From: Aquamicrobium defluvii
Lineage (GTDB): Bacteria; Pseudomonadota; Alphaproteobacteria; Rhizobiales; Rhizobiaceae
Assembly: GCF_004363725.1 (NCBI RefSeq)
Contig: NZ_SNZF01000004.1
Span: 159,220-223,219 of the forward strand
Length of the DNA: 64,000 nt
Direction of reading: 5' to 3'
Positions within the stretch are counted from its first letter, which is position 1. Every line of letters starts with the position of its first letter. The notes beneath the pieces were generated by a model that was not told where the DNA came from, ran no database searches, and saw only the letters and a list, made by a program, of their open reading frames with translations. Of this stretch, positions 1-10,887 are shown in pieces. The translations under genes and the position numbers were made by a program.

Positions 1-785
1 GCGAAGTCGCGGTCGACGACGCAGCCGTCGCCGATGCGCGCCCCGATGCGCAGATAGCCTTTCACCAGCGGCGGCATGGCGGCGATGGCCGCTTTCGGGT
101 TCACCGCGTCGATCGGCATCAGCTTCATCGGGTGATAGCGGCCGGCGACGGCGCGCACATCCCAGTCGGATGCGGTGCGGCAATGATGCGCAAGATAGGT
201 CAGCGCTTCGGCGTGGGCGGCAGGGTCGATGCCGGGGAAGGAGGCGCAGCCCACCATGACGTCGATCCGGTAATGGCTGAGATAAGCCCAGATACCCTGC
301 CACAATGCCTCGATGGTGCGTTTGGAGCGATATTCGGGCAGGACACAGGACCGGCCGAGTTCGAGGAACCGGCGCTCCGGGTGGCGGGCAGCCAGCCCGC
401 GCAGCTCGAACTCGCCTTCCGAGTAGAAACCGCCGGCTGCTGCCGCCATTTCCTGCCGCAGCAGGCGATAGGTGCCGACGATGCGGCGATGGTCGGGTCC
501 GGTCAGGCTGTGGTCGAAGACCAGAAGATGGTCGCAAAGCGGATCGAACCGGTCGGCGTCGCGGCGGTCGATGTGGTGCAGGCTGCTGCGGGCGCCGAGC
601 TCGTCATAGAAGATGCGGTAGCGGATTTCCTGCGCGGCCTCGATCTCCGCCTCGTTGCGGGCCAGCCGGACTTCAAGGGTGCCGATGCGGCCCAAAGGCC
701 TGGTCAACGGGTGCCCTTTTGTTCCGGCGGTCGGACCGGGAACGCCATTCGGGCGGGTGTGACCTTGCGGCATCGCTGTCTGCAC
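1..785 (-). CDS. olsB: OlsB-type L-ornithine N-alpha-acyltransferase (3' end cut by window)
   Basis: GNAT-fold, hemolysin-like acyltransferase. The family moves a 3-hydroxy fatty acyl group from acyl carrier protein onto the alpha-amino group of ornithine, the first step to ornithine lipids. The reverse strand is open from about 785 to the window edge, giving 261 residues without a stop. Visible family blocks are RYRIFYDELGA, FDPLCDHLLVFD, IVGTYRLLR, FLELGRSCVLPEYR and MVGCASFPG. I chose GTG at 785 because AAGGAG lies 8 nt before it; an in-frame ATG at 773 is the alternative. The hybrid kinase gene begins downstream of this promoter region on the same strand. Family call is strong; the C-terminus is not visible. 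Confidence 0.85.
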   Translation of the reverse strand, partial: MQTAMPQGHTRPNGVPGPTAGTKGHPLTRPLGRIGTLEVRLARNEAEIEAAQEIRYRIFYDELGARSSLHHIDRRDADRFDPLCDHLLVFDHSLTGPDHRRIVGTYRLLRQEMAAAAGGFYSEGEFELRGLAARHPERRFLELGRSCVLPEYRSKRTIEALWQGIWAYLSHYRIDVMVGCASFPGIDPAAHAEALTYLAHHCRTASDWDVRAVAGRYHPMKLMPIDAVNPKAAIAAMPPLVKGYLRIGARIGDGCVVDRDF

Positions 786-907
786 GGGCGATTCTCCTTC
801 GAGCCATCCCTCGTGGCGCGGGGATACGATTGTGGTGCAACAGGATTGTGACAGTAGCGTGATATGTCGTGATCGGCAACAAAGGCGGCTTCAGGCAAAG
901 GTGTTGT

Positions 908-3199
<2,292 letters not shown>

Positions 3200-3269
3200 T
3201 CAATGGCAGAAACACCTTAGGGAAGGCTTCGGGTTACTGCTGCAATTTTATCGATTGCGCCGCTTCGAT

Positions 3270-3782
3270 TCAATTTTTCGGCATATTTGGCTGGCCCCGC
3301 CAGCCAACGAACTCTTCCAGCACCACCAGAATTGCGCCGAGGCTGATGAAGACATCGGCAAGGTTGAACACCGCGAAGGACCATCCCGGCGTGTGGAACA
3401 GAATGTAATCCACGACATGGCCGTAGAGGGCCCGGTCGATCACATTGCCCACGGCACCGCCAAGGATCAGCGCGAAGCCGAGGCGGGCGAAAAGCTGCCG
3501 CGGGGTGCTGCGCAACGCCAGATAGACGATGAAGGCCGACACGGCGAGCGAGATGACGATGAGCCCGGTGTCGCCGAAGGAGGACAGCATCGAGAAGGCG
3601 ATGCCGGTATTGTAGGTGCGAAACAGCGCCAGGAACGGCAGCAGGCCGATCTTCTCCTGAAAGGGAAGGCCGGTTTCAACCAGATATTTGATCCATTGGT
3701 CGAGCGCCATGGCGACGACCGTCAGCGCGGCGTAGGGGCCGAGCGATCTGACCGTGCCGGATTCTGGTGGAGCCGTGGTCAT
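3270..3782 (-). CDS. lspA: lipoprotein signal peptidase II
   Basis: 170-residue, four-helix inner-membrane aspartyl protease that cleaves prolipoproteins at the lipid-modified Cys. The two catalytic aspartates sit in conserved motifs: Asp116 in GNVIDR and Asp143 in FNLADV. The substrate-site Asn-Thr-Gly-Ala-like block (YNTGIAFS) is also present. Length is normal for the family. Its start codon overlaps the stop of the upstream TrmH-family methyltransferase gene by 4 nt, so the two are translationally coupled. Short, well-conserved family; the call is secure. Confidence 0.96.
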   Translation of the reverse strand: MTTAPPESGTVRSLGPYAALTVVAMALDQWIKYLVETGLPFQEKIGLLPFLALFRTYNTGIAFSMLSSFGDTGLIVISLAVSAFIVYLALRSTPRQLFARLGFALILGGAVGNVIDRALYGHVVDYILFHTPGWSFAVFNLADVFISLGAILVVLEEFVGWRGQPNMPKN

Positions 3783-4633
3783 TGCGGCGATACCTCCAGC
3801 CTGAGCGCGTCGCGGCGGATCTCGAACAGCATGACGCCCGTTGCGACGGCCAGATTGAGCGAATCGGCGCGGCCCGCCTGCGGAATGCGCAGCAGCCGGT
3901 CGCAGCTTGCCGCCAGATCGTCGGGCAGGCCCTGCTGCTCGTTGCCCATGAGGAGCAGGACGGGTTTGCCGGAGAAATCGACCGAGCGATAGTCGACCGC
4001 GCCTTTCAGATGCGTGCCGGCGACGAGGCCGGGAAAGCCCTTGCGCCAGGCAAGGAACGCCTCGACGCTGGCCCTGGCGACGGGCACGGCGAAGATCGAG
4101 CCCATGGTGGCGCGCACCGTTTCCAGCGAGAACGGGTCGGTGGTGTCGCCGACGAGGATCACGCCCTTCGCGCCGACCGCATCGACGGTGCGGATGACGG
4201 TGCCCAGATTGCCGGGATCGCGCACCCGGTCGAGCGCCACCCAGACATCGCCGTTGGCGGGACGAATGTCCTTCAGCGGCACGAGGCGCTGTGTGAACAC
4301 GCCCACCACCATCTGCGGATTGTCGCGCCGGGTGATGGAAGACAGGACCTTTTCCGAGACTTCCAGCACGTCGCCGCCGGCGGCGACCGTGCGGGCCGCC
4401 ACCTTCTCGACAGCCGCATTGCCGCGCCCGGCCTTGGCGAAGATCAGGGTGCGGATTTCCCAGCCGAGATCGAGCGCGTCGATGACCAGCTTCAGCCCCT
4501 CGGCCATGAAGGCATTGTTCTGGTCGCGGAATTTCTTCAGCGCCAGCGCCTTGATGTCCTTGACCAGCGGATTTGAAAGACTCGTGACTTCCTTGACCCG
4601 GCCGACCGGGCGGCGTTTTTCATGTTCGCTCAT
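3779..4633 (-). CDS. TrmH/SpoU-family RNA 2'-O-methyltransferase
   Basis: About 284 residues with a C-terminal SPOUT knot. The three family motifs are visible: [26 protein letters not shown] and [13 protein letters not shown]. The N-terminal 100 residues match the substrate-binding extension of rRNA-type members. The reaction is SAM-dependent 2'-O-methylation of rRNA or tRNA; the exact nucleotide cannot be read from sequence. ATG at 4633 overlaps the upstream stop as ATGA; an in-frame ATG at 4645 would add four residues. It forms a coupled chain with the upstream rRNA methyltransferase and downstream lspA. Confidence 0.88.
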   Translation of the reverse strand: MSEHEKRRPVGRVKEVTSLSNPLVKDIKALALKKFRDQNNAFMAEGLKLVIDALDLGWEIRTLIFAKAGRGNAAVEKVAARTVAAGGDVLEVSEKVLSSITRRDNPQMVVGVFTQRLVPLKDIRPANGDVWVALDRVRDPGNLGTVIRTVDAVGAKGVILVGDTTDPFSLETVRATMGSIFAVPVARASVEAFLAWRKGFPGLVAGTHLKGAVDYRSVDFSGKPVLLLMGNEQQGLPDDLAASCDRLLRIPQAGRADSLNLAVATGVMLFEIRRDALRLEVSPQ

Positions 4634-5670
4634 CTGGCGACCCATCTGGAAAAGAGCGAGGTGGAGAGCGCGCGACCGGCCGATTTCTCGCGGATGATCA
4701 GTTCGCCGGATTCCACGGTGCCGCCCATGCCGGCGAAGGTGTCGCGCATCAGGGCGTGGATGGCGAAGAAGGAGGCGCGGATCGAATAGGCGGTGAGCAC
4801 CACGGCCAGCGGCTTCGGCGTCAGGATCGAGCGGCAGATGTCGGCAAGCGCCGGCAGGTGTTCGAACAGTTGCCAGACCTCGCCCTTCGGTCCGCGCCCA
4901 TAGGCCGGCGGGTCGAACAGGATGATGTCGTAGCGGCTGCCGCGGCGCTCCTCGCGCTCGGCGAATTTCATCGCGTCCTCGACGATCCAGCGGATCGGCT
5001 TGCTGGTCAGCCGGGCCACTTCCTGATTTTCGCGTGCCCAGCCGATCGCCTTCTTCGACGCATCGACATGGGTGACCTCGGCCCCGGCGCGCGCCGCGAC
5101 CAGCGAGGCAAGGCCGGTATAGCCGAACAGGTTCAGCACCTTGACCGGCCGCTTCGCTCCCTCGATCAGGGCGGCCATATGGTCCCAGTGCGAAGCCTGT
5201 TCGGGAAACACGCCGACATGGCGGAATGAGGTGAAGCGGCCGAGATAGTCGATGCCGTCATGCTTCATCGGCCATGTCTCGCCAAGCGGATTGCGCGGGA
5301 AATGCCAGCGGCCCATGCCTTCCTCATCCGTATTGCCGGTGAAGATGGCGTCGGCGCGGCTCCATTCCTTGTCGGGCAGGGCGGGACGCCAGATGGCCTG
5401 CCCCTCGGGGCGCACGATGCGGTAGGGGCCGTATTGCTCCAGCTTGCGGCCGTCGCCGCTGTCGAGCAGGGCATAATCGGCATTGGGCGCGACTTCGAGG
5501 ATCAGCGGCAGCTTTTCCGCCGGCAGCGCGCCTTCGCGGCGAACGAGCCGGCGCTTCGGCTGCGGCGGTGCCTCGCGCTCTCTTTCGGGGCGCGTCCTTG
5601 CCTCCTGGCTTCTGTTGCGCGTGGCTTTCAAGCGAATGCTCCGGTGGAAATGTGCCTGCGCTTCTGCCAT
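4630..5670 (-). CDS. class I SAM-dependent rRNA (cytosine-C5 or guanine) methyltransferase, RlmI/RlmK-like
   Basis: 346 residues. SAM-binding motif I is NLFGYTGLAS, the acidic end of beta 2 is THVDASK, and motif IV is FDPPAYGRG, as in RlmI/RlmK-type enzymes that modify 23S rRNA. The first about 50 residues are basic and low-complexity; no PUA domain is evident, unlike E. coli RlmI. It starts the three-gene coupled unit that continues with the TrmH-family gene and lspA. The divergent hydrolase gene starts about 50 nt away. Target base is not determinable here. Confidence 0.82.
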   Translation of the reverse strand: MAEAQAHFHRSIRLKATRNRSQEARTRPEREREAPPQPKRRLVRREGALPAEKLPLILEVAPNADYALLDSGDGRKLEQYGPYRIVRPEGQAIWRPALPDKEWSRADAIFTGNTDEEGMGRWHFPRNPLGETWPMKHDGIDYLGRFTSFRHVGVFPEQASHWDHMAALIEGAKRPVKVLNLFGYTGLASLVAARAGAEVTHVDASKKAIGWARENQEVARLTSKPIRWIVEDAMKFAEREERRGSRYDIILFDPPAYGRGPKGEVWQLFEHLPALADICRSILTPKPLAVVLTAYSIRASFFAIHALMRDTFAGMGGTVESGELIIREKSAGRALSTSLFSRWVAR

Positions 5671-5720
5671 AGCGGCCGGCGAGCCGCAACATGCAGCGCC
5701 TTGAGCCGGGATGCACGATC

Positions 5721-6710
5721 ATGAGAATCAGCAGGAAAACAGCTTTCATCGCCGCATGCGTTCTGCTGTGCTGTGTGCCTGCATGGCAAGCGGGAGCCGG
5801 GGACATGACCGAAACCGAGGTCGAGGCGCAGGTCGCGAACGGCCCGCTGAAAGGCGCCATGCTGCTGCCGCCGCAGGCCAGGGGGCGGCCGGCGGTGGTC
5901 ATCATTCCCGGCTCCGGCCCCACCAACCGCGACGGCAACAGCCCGATGGGCATCGAGGCCGGCTATCTGAAGATGCTGGCCGGCGCGCTGGCCGAGCGGG
6001 ACATAGCGTCGATCCGGGTGGACAAGCGCGGCATGTTCTCCAGCACGGGCCAGTTCGCCGATCCCAATGACGTGAGTTTCGACGACTACGCCGGGGACGC
6101 CAGGGCGTGGCTGCGGGCGGCACGGGAGCGGACGGGCGCCGGCTGTGCATGGCTGCTCGGCCACAGCGAAGGCGGGCTGGTGGCACTGATCGCCGCCCAG
6201 ACGGCAGGGCCGGACCTGTGCGGGCTGATTCTGGTGTCGACACCCGGCAGACCGCTGGGGGAAATCCTGCGCGAGCAGTTGCAAGGCAATCCGCTCAACA
6301 AGCCGATCCTGCCTCAGGCCCTTGCCGCGGTGGAGGCGCTGGAGCGGGGTGAGAAGGTGGATGCGGCCACGCTTCCGGGCGTGCTCCAGCCCCTGTTCAG
6401 CGACAAGGTGCAGGATTTCCTGATCGACGGCTTCAGCCGCAGGCCTGCCGAACTGATCGCCCGGCTCGAAGTGCCGGTGCTGATCGTGCAGGGCGACAAT
6501 GACCTTCAGGTCCGGCAGATCGATGTCGAAACGCTCTCAAAGGCGCAGCCGGCTGCCGAACTGAAGATCGTTTCCGGGATGAACCACGTCCTGAAGGCAA
6601 CGCCTGCGGGCGATCTGGCTGCCAATCTCGCATCCTATGGCGATCCGAAGCAGCCGCTTGCTCCGGGTCTGGCGGAGACGATCGCCGATTTTGTCCGCAG
6701 CCGCCGCTGA
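5721..6710 (+). CDS. secreted alpha/beta hydrolase
   Basis: About 329 residues. A Sec signal peptide (MRISRKTAF followed by a hydrophobic core, probable cleavage after AGA near 27) precedes an alpha/beta hydrolase fold. Visible are the oxyanion-region motif PGSGPTNRDGN, the nucleophile elbow GHSEGG with Ser149, and a late Asp/His pair in QGDNDLQ and GMNHVLK. It resembles YqiA/FrsA-like or DLH-like periplasmic esterases; the substrate is unknown. ATG at 5721 is preferred over an in-frame upstream ATG at 5691 because the signal peptide starts there. Confidence 0.82.
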   Translation: MRISRKTAFIAACVLLCCVPAWQAGAGDMTETEVEAQVANGPLKGAMLLPPQARGRPAVVIIPGSGPTNRDGNSPMGIEAGYLKMLAGALAERDIASIRVDKRGMFSSTGQFADPNDVSFDDYAGDARAWLRAARERTGAGCAWLLGHSEGGLVALIAAQTAGPDLCGLILVSTPGRPLGEILREQLQGNPLNKPILPQALAAVEALERGEKVDAATLPGVLQPLFSDKVQDFLIDGFSRRPAELIARLEVPVLIVQGDNDLQVRQIDVETLSKAQPAAELKIVSGMNHVLKATPAGDLAANLASYGDPKQPLAPGLAETIADFVRSRR

Positions 6711-6714
6711 CGGA

Positions 6715-7050
6715 TCAGGTAGTCGGGCGCGGCAGGGTCGGCGCGTCCGCGACGGGGGGCGCCGGACGGCCCGCCGCCTGTTTCAGGCTCTCGGCCTCGA
6801 GCGCGCGCTGACGGGCCAGCTTGCGATAACGGCCCTGCCGGAACCATGTGGCGAGGCTGCCGATGACCATGCCGAGCGCCAGCGCTGCAAACAGGAACAC
6901 GAAGAACGGCAGCGTATAGGTCAGCGCCGGATTGCCGGGGTTGAACGGATCGACCGTGAAGGCGACCGGAGCACGATTGGCGACAGCCAGCGCGATCAGC
7001 ACGATGGCCAGCGGCACGAAGACGAGGACGAGGGCGAAGCGGTTGAACAT
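6715..7050 (-). CDS. LapA-domain inner membrane protein
   Basis: 111 residues with two transmembrane helices (about 7-27 and 46-68) and a cytoplasmic charged, coiled tail, the layout of the lipopolysaccharide assembly protein A domain family (LapA/YciS, DUF1049). In enterobacteria LapA works with LapB on LpxC turnover; no lapB is present here, so that role is only by family. It ends 4 nt from the stop of the convergent hydrolase gene and starts 4 nt after the ihfB stop, in the order sppA-ihfB-lapA common in rhizobia. Confidence 0.85.
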   Translation of the reverse strand: MFNRFALVLVFVPLAIVLIALAVANRAPVAFTVDPFNPGNPALTYTLPFFVFLFAALALGMVIGSLATWFRQGRYRKLARQRALEAESLKQAAGRPAPPVADAPTLPRPTT

Positions 7051-7054
7051 CGGC

Positions 7055-7339
7055 CTATTTCTCGTTGTTCAGCCTCTCGCGCAGTTCCTTGCCGGTCTTG
7101 AAGAACGGCACCCATTTCTCCTCGACCTCGACGGCCTCGCCGGTTCGCGGATTGCGCCCGGTGCGGGCAGGGCGGTTCTTGACCGAAAATGCGCCGAAGC
7201 CGCGCAACTCCACGCGATTGCCTTCGGCCAGCGCATCCGTGATCTCATCGAACACGGCGCTGACGATGTTTTCGACATCGCGCAGGAACAGATGCGGGTT
7301 GCGAGAGGCGATGATTTGCACGAGTTCGGACTTGATCAT
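7055..7339 (-). CDS. ihfB: integration host factor subunit beta
   Basis: 94 residues of the HU/IHF fold: MIKSELVQ at the N-terminus, the dimer core [18 protein letters not shown], and the beta-arm region with [10 protein letters not shown] that intercalates DNA and makes the sharp IHF bend. ATG at 7339 matches the family N-terminus; an in-frame ATG at 7366 would add a nonconserved nine-residue extension. It lies between sppA upstream and the LapA-like gene 4 nt downstream. IHF helps sigma-54 promoters, which is relevant because rpoN lies 3 kb away. Confidence 0.95.
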   Translation of the reverse strand: MIKSELVQIIASRNPHLFLRDVENIVSAVFDEITDALAEGNRVELRGFGAFSVKNRPARTGRNPRTGEAVEVEEKWVPFFKTGKELRERLNNEK

Positions 7340-7422
7340 GCGGTCGGTCCCCTTGAAAAAAAACACGCTGTCGAAATTATGCAGATGATTTTATTTGCTT
7401 TTTTCACCCGTAGCGCGGGCTG

Positions 7423-8373
7423 TCAAGGGTGCCAGACCGATACCAGCCCGTCAAGGAACAGCCGTTCCATGCCAAGCTCGTTGATCAGGTCGCCGCTTTG
7501 CTCGGGCAGGCCGAGCGCGCGCGCCACCGTGCGGACCAGAGCCTGCGACCAGATCAGCCTGCCGGCGCCTTCCGCCGGCTTCCACTCGATCACCCTCAGA
7601 TCGGGCGCCACGCCCTTGCTCTCCAGCCACGCGACAGCTTCCTCCTCCCCGCCAAGGGCGTCGACCAGCCTGTTTTGCAGTCCCTGCCGTCCGGTGAAGA
7701 TTGAGCCGTCGGCCAGCGCCAGCGCCTGCTCGCGCGGCATTGCGCGGCGCTCTGCGACGATGTCGACGAACCAGTCATAGCTGTCCATGATGAGGCGGCG
7801 CACCATGGCGCGCTCTTCCTCGTTCGTGGGCTTGAAGGGTGAGGGTGCTGCCTTGAGCGGCGAGGATTTCACCTCTTCCAGCCTGATGCCGAGCTTTTCC
7901 ATCAGGCCGGTCATGTCCGGATACTGGATCAGGACGCCGATGGAGCCGACAATGGAGGACTGGCGTGCGACGATATGGTCGGTGGCGCTGGCGATCATGT
8001 AGCCGGCGGAGGCCGCCAGCGTCCCGACCTCGGCAGCCACCGGCTTCTCGGCCGCGATCTTGCGGACGGCTTCATAGATCGACTCGCCGCCGGTCGTCGT
8101 GCCGCCCGGCGAGTTGATCTGGACGATGACGCCCGCCACCCTTGACGATTTCCGGATCTTCTCGAGCCGCTTGAGTAGCTCGTCGTCCTCGGTAATGGTG
8201 CCCTCGATCCTGACCTTTGCGATGTGTGTGGCGGTGCCCAGCCCATCGTCGCGGAACCATGCAGCGAGCGAGATGACGCCAAGCGCAAGGATGATGACGG
8301 TGAGTGCGCGCCAGAAGGTCAGTTTGCGCCGCAGTCTGCGCCGGTCGATCAGGTCATCGGCTCTCTGTGCCAT
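7423..8373 (-). CDS. sppA: signal peptide peptidase SppA, 36-kDa type
   Basis: 316 residues. A single N-terminal membrane anchor (about 24-40) carries an S49 peptidase domain facing the periplasm. The catalytic Ser122 lies in TLAASAGY and the general-base Lys174 in SSPLKAAPSP, with the 52-residue spacing typical of the short SppA class. NSPGGT forms the oxyanion strand. It degrades leftover signal peptides in the inner membrane. It is the first gene of the sppA-ihfB-lapA set and is divergent from lptC. Confidence 0.92.
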   Translation of the reverse strand: MAQRADDLIDRRRLRRKLTFWRALTVIILALGVISLAAWFRDDGLGTATHIAKVRIEGTITEDDELLKRLEKIRKSSRVAGVIVQINSPGGTTTGGESIYEAVRKIAAEKPVAAEVGTLAASAGYMIASATDHIVARQSSIVGSIGVLIQYPDMTGLMEKLGIRLEEVKSSPLKAAPSPFKPTNEEERAMVRRLIMDSYDWFVDIVAERRAMPREQALALADGSIFTGRQGLQNRLVDALGGEEEAVAWLESKGVAPDLRVIEWKPAEGAGRLIWSQALVRTVARALGLPEQSGDLINELGMERLFLDGLVSVWHP

Positions 8374-8634
8374 GCTGGGTCTCGTCCTACAGGAAATTGC
8401 AGAGCCTATTTAGAGCATGGATGCGGCGGCGACCACCGCTTTTGCGATCATGGCTGACCGGCGGCACTTGCCGGCCATTTGTGTCATCATGTATCCTTAT
8501 ACTGGTCATATTTTTACGGTTTTGATCCATCCGGACTTGTTTGCAAGGCCCCGCATCCCGAATTGCAGGGCGGTGGAGGCGGGCCTGTTTGTAGAAAGCA
8601 GTTGATTTTGTCGCAGACGACTGACCCGATCGGC
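8374..8634. other. divergent intergenic region sppA/lptC
   Basis: About 260 nt with no convincing gene between two diverging genes. It is more AT-rich near 8490-8525, where promoters for both directions probably lie, but no clear -35/-10 pair stands out. Many relatives carry a ribonuclease D gene directly upstream of lptC; none is present here. Confidence 0.4.
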
Positions 8635-9330
8635 ATGGAAGGCATGCTGCCGAAACCCGGAGCTGCCCATGCCGGCGCCGACAATCGGCAAGCTGCGTTC
8701 GGGCGCGCGCAGCAGCACTCGCGCCGTGTGCGCCGACTGAAATTCGTGGTGCCCGCCATAGCGATTGCCCTGGCCGTCGCCTTTCCGCTCTATTCCTACA
8801 TCGTGGCTCCGGAGACGGTTCCGGTCGCAACGGAAAGCAGCGCTTTTTCCGATGGAAAGCTGGTAATGTCCAATCCGAAGCTGGAGGGATTCACCAAGGC
8901 CCTGCTGCCCTATGCGATGACGGCGGTGCGCGCCATCCAGGAGGCCGGCAACGAAGGCGTCATCGAACTGGAGGGGATCAATGCCCGCCTGCCGATCAAT
9001 GCCGGTACGACTGCGAGGGTGGATGCCGCGAAAGGCACCTATGACCGCGCCAGCAATACGCTCAACATCGACAGCGACGTAACCGTTACCACCACCGACG
9101 GAATGGTCGTGAAGCTGAAATCGGCCTTCCTCGACATCGACAAAGGCAATATGAAGACGGAGCAGCCCGTCGATATCAGCCGGCCCGGTTCGCGCATCAC
9201 CTCCGATACGATGGCGGTGGAGGAGGGCGGCAAGGTCATGATATTCGAGAACCGGGTTCGCATGAGCATCGATCCCGCCGCAACCCCGGCGGATCAGAAG
9301 AAGAGCGGAGACACCAATGCGACGCAGTGA
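8635..9330 (+). CDS. lptC: LPS export system component LptC
   Basis: About 231 residues. One transmembrane helix (hydrophobic run beginning FVVPAIAIAL) is followed by a periplasmic beta-jellyroll of the LptC/OstA type (LEGINARLPI and TVTTTDGMVVKL). LptC anchors the LptA bridge to the LptBFG ATPase at the inner membrane. The start is uncertain: ATG at 8635 or 8644, or TTG at 8608; none has a good ribosome-binding site. The gene overlaps lptA by 14 nt and heads the lptC-lptA-lptB-rpoN-hpf-ptsN block. Confidence 0.86.
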   Translation: MEGMLPKPGAAHAGADNRQAAFGRAQQHSRRVRRLKFVVPAIAIALAVAFPLYSYIVAPETVPVATESSAFSDGKLVMSNPKLEGFTKALLPYAMTAVRAIQEAGNEGVIELEGINARLPINAGTTARVDAAKGTYDRASNTLNIDSDVTVTTTDGMVVKLKSAFLDIDKGNMKTEQPVDISRPGSRITSDTMAVEEGGKVMIFENRVRMSIDPAATPADQKKSGDTNATQ

Positions 9331-9889
9331 TTCGGCGAGGCTTGCAGTCCTTGCATCGGCCTTGTCCCTTGTCGTGGCGGGCTCCGCCTTCGCCCAGACC
9401 GGCGCGACCGGTTCCATGCCCGGCCTGAAGCTGGCCGGCGACCAGCCGATCCAGATCGAAAGCGACAAGCTGGAGGTGCGCGAAAACGAGAGCCTCGCCA
9501 TCTTTACCGGCAATGTCCAGGTGGTGCAGGGGCCGACCCTGCTGAAAGCCGGGGCGATGAAGGTCTATTACGTCAAGGATCAGGCCCAGGCGGATCAGGC
9601 ATCTGCGGGCTCGGCCACCACCGGTACGGCCAACATCGACCGGCTGGAGGTTTCCAGCAAGGTTTACATCAAGTCCGACACGCAGGTCGCCACCGGCGAT
9701 CGCGGCACCTTCGACATGAAGAGCGAGGTTCTGGTGCTGTCGGGCGACAAGGTCGTGCTGTCGGATGGCGACAACGTCCTCACCGGCTGCAAGCTCACCG
9801 TTCAGATGAAGACGGGCCTTGCCCAGGTCGAAGCCTGCGGCAAGCGGGTCATGATGTCGATCACGCCGGGTTCGCAAAAGAAACCGTAG
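9317..9889 (+). CDS. lptA: periplasmic LPS bridge protein LptA
   Basis: 190 residues with a Sec signal peptide ending near AFAQ (about residue 27) and an OstA-like N domain: PIQIESDKLEVRENES, IFTGNVQVVQG and repeated short beta strands through the C-terminus. LptA oligomers carry lipopolysaccharide across the periplasm. The start lies inside the end of lptC, which implies coupled translation, and lptB begins 8 nt after the stop. Confidence 0.92.
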   Translation: MRRSDSARLAVLASALSLVVAGSAFAQTGATGSMPGLKLAGDQPIQIESDKLEVRENESLAIFTGNVQVVQGPTLLKAGAMKVYYVKDQAQADQASAGSATTGTANIDRLEVSSKVYIKSDTQVATGDRGTFDMKSEVLVLSGDKVVLSDGDNVLTGCKLTVQMKTGLAQVEACGKRVMMSITPGSQKKP

Positions 9890-9897
9890 GATCGCGT

Positions 9898-10722
9898 ATG
9901 CTTTCATTTCCCAGGTTGGGCTTCAGGTCTGGCATGTCGGGGCGCAAATCCGGCACGACGGCCGGGAAGGCCACCGACGGTTCGGTGACTGCCGGGCTCA
10001 AGGGCACGCTCATCGCGCGCGGCCTGACCAAGAGCTACAAGGGCCGCAAGGTCGTGAACGGCGTGTCGCTCGGCGTGCGCGCCGGCGAGGCCGTGGGCCT
10101 GCTCGGCCCCAACGGCGCGGGCAAGACCACCTGCTTCTACATGGTCACCGGGCTGGTGCCGGTGGACGAAGGCACGATCGAGATCGACGGCTACGATGTC
10201 ACCTCCATGCCGATGTACCGCCGTGCGCGGCTCGGGATCGGCTACCTGCCGCAGGAAACCTCGATCTTTCGCGGCCTGAGCGTCGAGCAGAACATCCGCG
10301 CGGTGCTGGAGGTGGTGGAAAAGAGCCGCAAGCAGCGCGAGAAGGACCTCGACGAGTTGCTTGAGGAGTTCCATATCGGCCATCTGCGCCATGCGCCCTC
10401 CATGGCACTGTCGGGCGGCGAACGGCGGCGCCTCGAAATCGCGCGGGCGCTTGCCAGCAGGCCGGCCTATATGCTGCTCGACGAGCCCTTCGCCGGCATC
10501 GATCCGATCGCGGTGGCCGACATCCAGCAACTCGTTCGCCACCTCACCAGGCGGGGCATCGGCGTGCTGATAACCGACCACAATGTGCGCGAGACGCTGG
10601 GGCTCATCGACCGCGCATACATCATCCATGCGGGCGAAGTTCTGACGCATGGTCGCGCCGATGAAGTGGTGGCCAACCCCGATGTGCGGCGGCTCTATCT
10701 GGGCGAAGGCTTCACACTGTAA
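9898..10722 (+). CDS. lptB: LPS export ABC transporter ATPase LptB
   Basis: 274 residues. Walker A GPNGAGKTT at about 70-78, Q-loop LPQETSIF, signature LSGGERRR, Walker B MLLDEPFAGID and the H-loop TDHNVRE are intact. The LptB hallmark is the short C-terminal helix ending LYLGEGFTL. It drives extraction of LPS from the inner membrane with LptFG, which are not in this window. The N-terminus has about 38 extra residues of low complexity compared with E. coli LptB; an ATG at residue 13 could also serve. Confidence 0.93.
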   Translation: MLSFPRLGFRSGMSGRKSGTTAGKATDGSVTAGLKGTLIARGLTKSYKGRKVVNGVSLGVRAGEAVGLLGPNGAGKTTCFYMVTGLVPVDEGTIEIDGYDVTSMPMYRRARLGIGYLPQETSIFRGLSVEQNIRAVLEVVEKSRKQREKDLDELLEEFHIGHLRHAPSMALSGGERRRLEIARALASRPAYMLLDEPFAGIDPIAVADIQQLVRHLTRRGIGVLITDHNVRETLGLIDRAYIIHAGEVLTHGRADEVVANPDVRRLYLGEGFTL

Positions 10723-10800
10723 AGGCTTCCGGCCGGCTGCCACCTTTTTGAAAGGACGGCGCAATCTGTCATCCTGCTGGCTGTCGTGTGCCTGTTTTGC

Positions 10801-10830
10801 TTGACAAGCAAAAGCCGGGCCAGTTTCTAT
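10801..10830 (+). promoter_or_regulatory. candidate sigma-70 promoter for rpoN
   Basis: A perfect TTGACA at 10801-10806 is followed 18 nt later by TTCTAT (10825-10830), 57 nt before the rpoN start. It lies in the 165-nt gap between lptB and rpoN, so rpoN can be expressed apart from the lpt genes. The -35 is ideal and the -10 is partial. Confidence 0.5.
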
Positions 10831-10887
10831 CTTCCGTAGGAAAATCCTGCCAGACCGGGCAGGCGCGAGGGAGAAATACGGCACCAG